Of a stretch of DNA of 51,809 nt, positions 47,347-51,809 are shown piece after piece. Below the pieces are notes generated by a model. It did not search any database and was not told the origin of the DNA. It worked only from the letters and a program-made list of their open reading frames with translations. This DNA comes from Bryobacterales bacterium (lineage in GTDB: Bacteria > Acidobacteriota > Terriglobia > Bryobacterales > Bryobacteraceae), in assembly GCA_003167495.1 (NCBI GenBank), contig PMSX01000154.1, positions 1 through 51,809 on the forward strand, written 5' to 3'. Each line of letters starts with the position of its first letter. The first letter of the stretch is position 1. A program made the translations under genes and the position numbers.

Positions 47347-50300
47347 GTGACGCCGTTTCGAGCCGTTTTCGCCATATTCGCCGTTGTGGCCGTGCCTGCG
47401 GCGCAGGCTGCCACCAGTACGCTCGACCGGCAATTCGAGCAAGATGTGCGGCCTTTTGTCATGAAATATTGCGTCGCTTGCCACAGCGGCCCCATGCCCG
47501 CGGCACAGTTCGATCTCAAGGCGTACACCAGCATGGACATGGTCATGGCGGATTTTCCGCGCTGGGCGCTAGTGATGGATCGACTGACGGCGAAGGAGAT
47601 GCCGCCCAAACCGGTACCGGCGCCGCCAACGGAAGCAACGCAGCAGGTTATCAACTGGATTCAGGCCGTGCGAGCGGAAGAAATAAAGAAGTCGGCGGGC
47701 GATCCGGGGATAGTTCTCGCGCGGCGTTTGAGTAACGCGGAGTACAACTACACGATTCGCGATCTCACGGGGCAGGACATGCAACTGACGCGGCAGTTTC
47801 CGGTTGATCCTGCGAATCCAGCAGGCTTCGACAACTCGGGCGAATCGTTAACGATGTCGCCCGCGTTGCTGAACAAGTACTTGCAGACCGCGCGCGAGGT
47901 GGCCAATCACTTGGTTCTGAAGCCGGGGACAATCGATTTCGCGCCGTATCCGATGTTGGTGGAGACAGATCGGGAAAAGTACGCGATCCAGCGCATCTTA
48001 AGTTTCTACGCGCAGCAGCCCACCGACTATGCGGATTACTTTGAGGCAGCGTGGCGCTTTCGGTATCGAGCCGCGCTTGGAAAGCCGCGCGCGACGCTGG
48101 CGGCTTTTGCAGCGAATGGAAACTTGAGTCCAAGATATCTGCCGATGGTATGGCAGATCCTGCACGATAAGGACGCGGTTGGACCAATCTTGAAGCTGCA
48201 GAAAATGTGGCAAGGTTTGCCAACGCCGCGTGAAAACGAGCCTGACTCAGTGCGGGCGAAGTGTGTTGAAATGCGCGATTTCGTGGTGAGGATTAGGGCG
48301 CACACAGCGATGCAGTTCGCCGCACCGCTGGTGAAGGGATTGCCAGCCGGGTCGCAGCCGCTGCTGAACTGGAAGTTGCGGGAGTTTGCCGCGCACCGGC
48401 GCGATAGAGATCCTAACGATTTGCGCAATGACACAGACCCGCCGGAGGTAGTGCCGGAGATTCCTTCCTATGCCAAGCTTCACGGAGAAGCGGCTCCACG
48501 CTGGGCAGCGCTTTCGGCGAAAGCCCGTGCCGGTGATAGCGATCTGATAGTGCCGGCCGCCGAGCGCAGCCGCTATGAAGCTGCGTTCGCGCGCTTCGCT
48601 TTCGTTTTTCCGGATACCTTTTACGTCACGGAGCGCGGCCGCTATTTTCCGGACGACTCGGAAGACAAGGGACGGCTGCTGAGCGCGGGCTATCACAGCG
48701 TAGTGGGCTTCTTTCGCGACGATACGCCGCTGGTGGAATTGATCCTTGATGAAAAAGGCAAGAAGGAGCTCGACCGGTTGTGGGACGAATTCGATTTCAT
48801 TGCGGATTTCACGGCTCGGACGTGGGTTCAGTATTTTTTCAACCAGAGTGGAGAGGTACAAGGTAAAGGCGCGGAGTCTGGCACGGCGCGTCCGGCGGAT
48901 CATCAGGTTACGGATACGGCAGTCATCCTGGCGATGCGAGACGCCTATGTAGCTAAGGCTCTGGCCGACCCGCAGAATGACCCGGTCGCTCCGGAGGCGA
49001 TCCGCGATCACTTCGATCGCATGAATAGCACTCTGCGGCGATTGGAAAGAGAACACGCGGATGCGGAACCGATGCACCTGGAGGCTCTTCTCCGATTCGC
49101 AGCACGTGCTTACCGGAGGCCGCTGAGCAAGGCGGAGCGCGAGGATTTGCTCGAGTATTACCGTGGGCTTCGGACGAAAAACGGACTGTCGCATGAAGAT
49201 GCCATCCGTGATGCGATTGTCAGCGTGCTGATGTCGCCGGATTTTCTTTACCGGCTCGATCTGTCAGACACGGGGACGGCTTCCGCGAGATCAACGGTCG
49301 AGCCACTGTCGAGCTATGCGCTGGCGAGCCGGTTGAGTTACTTTCTTTGGTGCAGCATGCCCGACGAGGAATTGTTGCGGCACGCGGCTGCGGGGGATTT
49401 GGCAAGACGGGAGGTTCTGCTGGCGCAGACGCGGCGGATGTTGAAGGACGCGCGGGTAAGCGGAATGGCGACGGAATTCACAGGCAACTGGCTCAGCTCC
49501 CGCCAATTTGAAACGAACAATTCGGTTGATCGCGGACGTTTTCCCACTTTCAATAGCGACTTGCGCGAGGCGATGTTTCAGGAACCGATACGGTTCATGG
49601 AAGACACGGTTTCGAATAATCGCTCAGTGCTGGACCTGGTGTATGGCGGTTACACATTTGTAAATCCGGTGCTGGCGCAGCATTACGGCATACCCGGCGT
49701 GACGGGAGACGCGAACACCTGGGTTCGGGTGGACGATGCAGAACGTTATGGACGCGGAGGGCTGTTACCCATGGCGGTGTTTCTGACACAGAACTCGCCG
49801 GGATTGAGAACGAGTCCGGTGAAGCGTGGAAATTGGGTTGTGCAACGGGTACTGGGAGTGAGAGTGCCGCCACCGCCGCCCGTTGTGCCGGAATTGCAGA
49901 GCGATGAGTCGAAATCTGATTTGCCGGTGCGCGACATGCTTGCCAAGCATCGCGAAAACCCGGTGTGCGCCGCTTGTCATGCGAAATTCGATTCGTTCGG
50001 GCTGGCGTTTGAAGGCTATGGGCCAGTGGGAGATGCCCGGACGAAAGACTTGGCGGGGCGGCCCGTGGACACGGAGGTAACGTATCCGGGTGGGATTCAG
50101 GGGACTGGACTGGAAGGTCTGAAGGATTTCATTCGTGAACACCGGCAAAAGGAATTCGTGAACAATCTTAGCCGCAAACTGCTGGCTTATTCTTTAAACC
50201 GCTCGCTCCAACTGTCGGACGAATCGCTTATTGAACGCATGGAAAGCGAGCTGGCCGCGAAAGAGTACCGGTTCCATGCGTTGGTAGAGACTATCGTCAC

Positions 50301-50379
50301 AAGCCCGCAGTTTCTGAACAGGCGAGTTTCCAGAGCGCCCGAACTCCAATTAGAATCCAGGGAGAGGAATTTAAAATGA
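47347..50379 (+). CDS. Giant diheme cytochrome, DUF1587/1592/1588/1585 (PSD3/PSCyt3 type)
   Basis: 1010 aa, GTG start, Sec signal about 1-21. The first heme site CVACH (42-46) is in an N-terminal cytochrome domain. DUF1587 begins near 120 (RLSNAEYNYTIRDLTGQD), a large less conserved region follows (about 200-550), then DUF1595/DUF1592 (FAARAYRRPLSKAERE, SYFLWCSMPDEEL), DUF1588 (GGLLPMAVFLTQNSPG) with the second heme CAACHAKFDSFG near 874-878, and DUF1585 at the end. The middle region appears longer than usual. The family is periplasmic, of unknown substrate; it is coupled to a DUF1552 gene. Confidence 0.93.
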   Translation: MTPFRAVFAIFAVVAVPAAQAATSTLDRQFEQDVRPFVMKYCVACHSGPMPAAQFDLKAYTSMDMVMADFPRWALVMDRLTAKEMPPKPVPAPPTEATQQVINWIQAVRAEEIKKSAGDPGIVLARRLSNAEYNYTIRDLTGQDMQLTRQFPVDPANPAGFDNSGESLTMSPALLNKYLQTAREVANHLVLKPGTIDFAPYPMLVETDREKYAIQRILSFYAQQPTDYADYFEAAWRFRYRAALGKPRATLAAFAANGNLSPRYLPMVWQILHDKDAVGPILKLQKMWQGLPTPRENEPDSVRAKCVEMRDFVVRIRAHTAMQFAAPLVKGLPAGSQPLLNWKLREFAAHRRDRDPNDLRNDTDPPEVVPEIPSYAKLHGEAAPRWAALSAKARAGDSDLIVPAAERSRYEAAFARFAFVFPDTFYVTERGRYFPDDSEDKGRLLSAGYHSVVGFFRDDTPLVELILDEKGKKELDRLWDEFDFIADFTARTWVQYFFNQSGEVQGKGAESGTARPADHQVTDTAVILAMRDAYVAKALADPQNDPVAPEAIRDHFDRMNSTLRRLEREHADAEPMHLEALLRFAARAYRRPLSKAEREDLLEYYRGLRTKNGLSHEDAIRDAIVSVLMSPDFLYRLDLSDTGTASARSTVEPLSSYALASRLSYFLWCSMPDEELLRHAAAGDLARREVLLAQTRRMLKDARVSGMATEFTGNWLSSRQFETNNSVDRGRFPTFNSDLREAMFQEPIRFMEDTVSNNRSVLDLVYGGYTFVNPVLAQHYGIPGVTGDANTWVRVDDAERYGRGGLLPMAVFLTQNSPGLRTSPVKRGNWVVQRVLGVRVPPPPPVVPELQSDESKSDLPVRDMLAKHRENPVCAACHAKFDSFGLAFEGYGPVGDARTKDLAGRPVDTEVTYPGGIQGTGLEGLKDFIREHRQKEFVNNLSRKLLAYSLNRSLQLSDESLIERMESELAAKEYRFHALVETIVTSPQFLNRRVSRAPELQLESRERNLK

Positions 50380-51677
50380 TTTCACGCCGCACCGTATTGC
50401 GTGGGGCTGGCTGCACCATGGCGTTGCCGTGGCTTGAGTCGCTGCACGCGTTGGCGGACACACCAACGCCGTCCGTGTTCCCGAAACGGTTCGGGGTCGT
50501 ATTTCTAGGAAATGGCATCAATGAGGATCATTGGAGCGCCGAAGGCGAGGGCGCGGCGATGAAGCTCAGCAAAACGCTGGAGCCATTGGAGCCGTTGAGA
50601 GAGAAGATCAATGTAATTGATGGGCTCTTCGTAAAGGCGCTTACCGGGCAGGGGATTCATCCAGGGCAAACGGGAAGTCTGTTGTCAGGCGCGCACATTT
50701 CGAAAGGCGCGATCATTCACTCGGGAATCAGCGTGGATCAGATGATTGCGAATCATGTGGGGGAAGACACGCCGCAATCGAGCATTGTCCTGGCGTGCGA
50801 GCAACCGATGACGGGCTATCACGAAACAAACTTCTCGATGGCCTACAGTTCGCATATTTCGTGGCAGAGTCCCGATTCGCCGGTTCCTGTAGAAGTGTAC
50901 CCGTCGCTGGCGTGGGACAACCTGTTTGACAACCGTGGGAGTCTGCTGAATATCAGCATTCTAGACCGCGTGAAGGAGCGCGCGCAGGAACTCTCTAAGA
51001 AAGTGAGTTCGACTGACAAGGGCAAGTTGGATGAATATCTGACAAGCGTGCGCGAAGTGGAGAAACGAGTGGACGGCATGCGTAAGGGCAAAGCCGATGC
51101 GGAAGATGCAGCGAAAGCGAAAAATGCTGTCGCGGCGACGATGGAACGGCCGGCCAATGGACTTCCGGAGGACCTGCGCGAGCATGCGCGGCTGATGTGC
51201 GACATTATCGCGATTGCGTTTCAGACGAATAAAACGCGCGTGGCGTCGCTAATTATCTCGCGCGATCTTTCAGCGATGTATTATCCGTTCCTTGATGTTA
51301 AGGAAGGACACCATGCCGCATCGCATAACAACAATTCAGACGGGTACGAACGCATCGCGCGGTTTCATGTCAGTCAATACGCTTATCTAGCGTCGAAGCT
51401 GGACAGCATGAAAGAGGGGGACGGCACGGTGTTGGACAATACCTGTCTGATGTTCCTTTCGAATCTCTGGATTGGCCGCAAGCATGACAACTTCCGATTG
51501 CCGCTGGTGCTTGCCGGCGGCCTGGGAGGTACGCTCGAAACCGGGCGCACGCTGAACTATTTGAATGAGACCGAAGACAAGCGTAAGATGTGCAGCTTGT
51601 ACCTGTCGCTGATGGATCGTTTCGGGGTGAAGTTGGAGCAGTTTGGCGATTCGGAGACGCGGCTGGAACGGCTTTAG
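50376..51677 (+). CDS. DUF1552 protein, Tat-exported
   Basis: 433 aa. The ATG overlaps the cytochrome stop by 4 bases (ATGA). The leader MISRRTVLRGAG is twin-arginine. DUF1552 hallmarks are FGVVFLGNGINEDHW, HPGQTGSLLSGA, SIDQ-like SVDQMIANHVGE and the C-terminal VLDNTCLMFLSN with GRKHDNFRLPLVLAGG. It is the standard partner of the PSD3-type giant cytochromes, as DUF1501 is for the PSD1 type. The fold is thought to resemble alkaline phosphatases. Confidence 0.93.
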   Translation: MISRRTVLRGAGCTMALPWLESLHALADTPTPSVFPKRFGVVFLGNGINEDHWSAEGEGAAMKLSKTLEPLEPLREKINVIDGLFVKALTGQGIHPGQTGSLLSGAHISKGAIIHSGISVDQMIANHVGEDTPQSSIVLACEQPMTGYHETNFSMAYSSHISWQSPDSPVPVEVYPSLAWDNLFDNRGSLLNISILDRVKERAQELSKKVSSTDKGKLDEYLTSVREVEKRVDGMRKGKADAEDAAKAKNAVAATMERPANGLPEDLREHARLMCDIIAIAFQTNKTRVASLIISRDLSAMYYPFLDVKEGHHAASHNNNSDGYERIARFHVSQYAYLASKLDSMKEGDGTVLDNTCLMFLSNLWIGRKHDNFRLPLVLAGGLGGTLETGRTLNYLNETEDKRKMCSLYLSLMDRFGVKLEQFGDSETRLERL

Positions 51678-51689
51678 CGGCTCCAGAGC

Positions 51690-51706
51690 GCCGATTGCCA
51701 ATCGGC
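51690..51706 (+). repeat. REP-like palindrome, tandem copy 1
   Basis: GCCGATT and AATCGGC form a 7-bp stem with a three-base loop, 12 bases after the DUF1552 stop. With the next hairpin it forms a pair like bacterial BIME units; it may also act as an mRNA 3' stabiliser. Confidence 0.65.
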
Positions 51707-51708
51707 TT

Positions 51709-51725
51709 GCGGGATGGCATCCCGC
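51709..51725 (-). repeat. REP-like palindrome, tandem copy 2
   Basis: GCGGGAT and ATCCCGC form a 7-bp stem with a GGC loop two bases after the previous hairpin. Read on the minus strand it is led by TTTGTGGGGC, the same lead-in as the hairpin at 6510-6529, so the two belong to one repeat family. Confidence 0.7.
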
Positions 51726-51738
51726 CCCACAAATGGCC

Positions 51739-51809
51739 TTACGCGCGGGGTTGTGTTTGGGCTTTTCGGTGGTCGGCGATGACTTGATGGAAGTCTAAAT
51801 ACTCCTCGG
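51739..51809 (-). CDS. C-terminal tail of an unidentified gene (partial)
   Basis: The minus strand is open from the window edge to a TAA at 51739-51741, giving a tail of about 23 residues (EEYLDFHQVIADHRKAQ and a short end). The composition looks protein-like, but no family can be named from so little. Most of the gene lies outside the window. Confidence 0.35.
   Translation of the reverse strand, partial: EEYLDFHQVIADHRKAQTQPRA

Noticed and set aside
1..51809. CRISPR array, tRNA, rRNA or phage genes
   Set aside because: No regularly spaced direct repeats, no tRNA-like cloverleaf, and no structural phage proteins were seen by reading.

Overview
The window reads as a chromosomal segment of an Acidobacteriota, most likely a Solibacter/Bryobacterales-like soil bacterium. 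This rests on a set of families typical of that group: a PadR regulator coupled to a large duplicated FtsX/MacB permease (ADOP type), planctomycete-type giant cytochromes (DUF1549/DUF1553 and DUF1592/DUF1588 types) with Tat-exported DUF1501/DUF1552 partners, cytochrome c plus quinoprotein-like propeller pairs, many Tat or Sec leaders, and a REP-associated transposase flanked by REP palindromes. The taxonomic call is an inference. No rRNA, tRNA, CRISPR array, phage or plasmid backbone was seen.

Layout. 1-2872 (minus): S41-protease-like protein lacking its catalytic dyad, FmdB-type zinc ribbon, and a Tat-exported Gfo/Idh/MocA oxidoreductase cut by the window edge. 3028-6452: a Ser/Asn-rich small protein, an exported FecR-domain protein, a serine beta-lactamase-fold hydrolase and an MmcQ/YjbR protein. 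6489-7093: a frameshifted REP-associated tyrosine transposase between inverted REP hairpins. 7221-9936: diheme cytochrome c plus quinoprotein-like propeller (pair 1) and a STAS-like protein. 10063-12622 (minus): two MacB-type permeases with no ATPase nearby. 12817-18922: operon of triheme DUF1549/DUF1553 cytochrome, DUF1501 protein, SDR and DUF1697. 18912-23028 (minus): membrane-anchored coiled coil with a C-terminal HhH domain, BON-OmpA protein, and a LytTR/LytS two-component pair. 23173-25814: isoquinoline-oxidoreductase-like molybdenum hydroxylase. 25870-29632: dienelactone-hydrolase-like enzyme, then PadR and ADOP behind a consensus promoter. 29643-32158 (minus): second cytochrome/quinoprotein pair.

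32239-37119 is a hexarate/uronate catabolic cluster: galactarate dehydratase, glucarate dehydratase, a mannonate-dehydratase-like protein and 5-dehydro-4-deoxyglucarate dehydratase. Together these would convert glucarate and galactarate to 2-oxoglutarate semialdehyde. 37116-44420 looks like a glycan locus: two nucleotide-sugar epimerases and a dolichol-phosphate-mannose-synthase-like GT2 in one transcript, flanked by three polytopic membrane proteins. 44461-46956 is a U32 (RlhA-like) protein. 47347-51677 is a second giant cytochrome (DUF1592/1588 type) with a DUF1552 partner, followed by two tandem REP-like hairpins and the tail of an unidentified minus-strand gene.

The recurrent theme is periplasmic oxidative metabolism of plant or microbial carbon: exported cytochromes, cofactor-less quinoprotein relatives and Tat proteins beside acid-sugar catabolism. 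The least understood parts are the two cytochrome/propeller pairs that lack PQQ ligands, the two giant-cytochrome modules, and the dead S41 protein.
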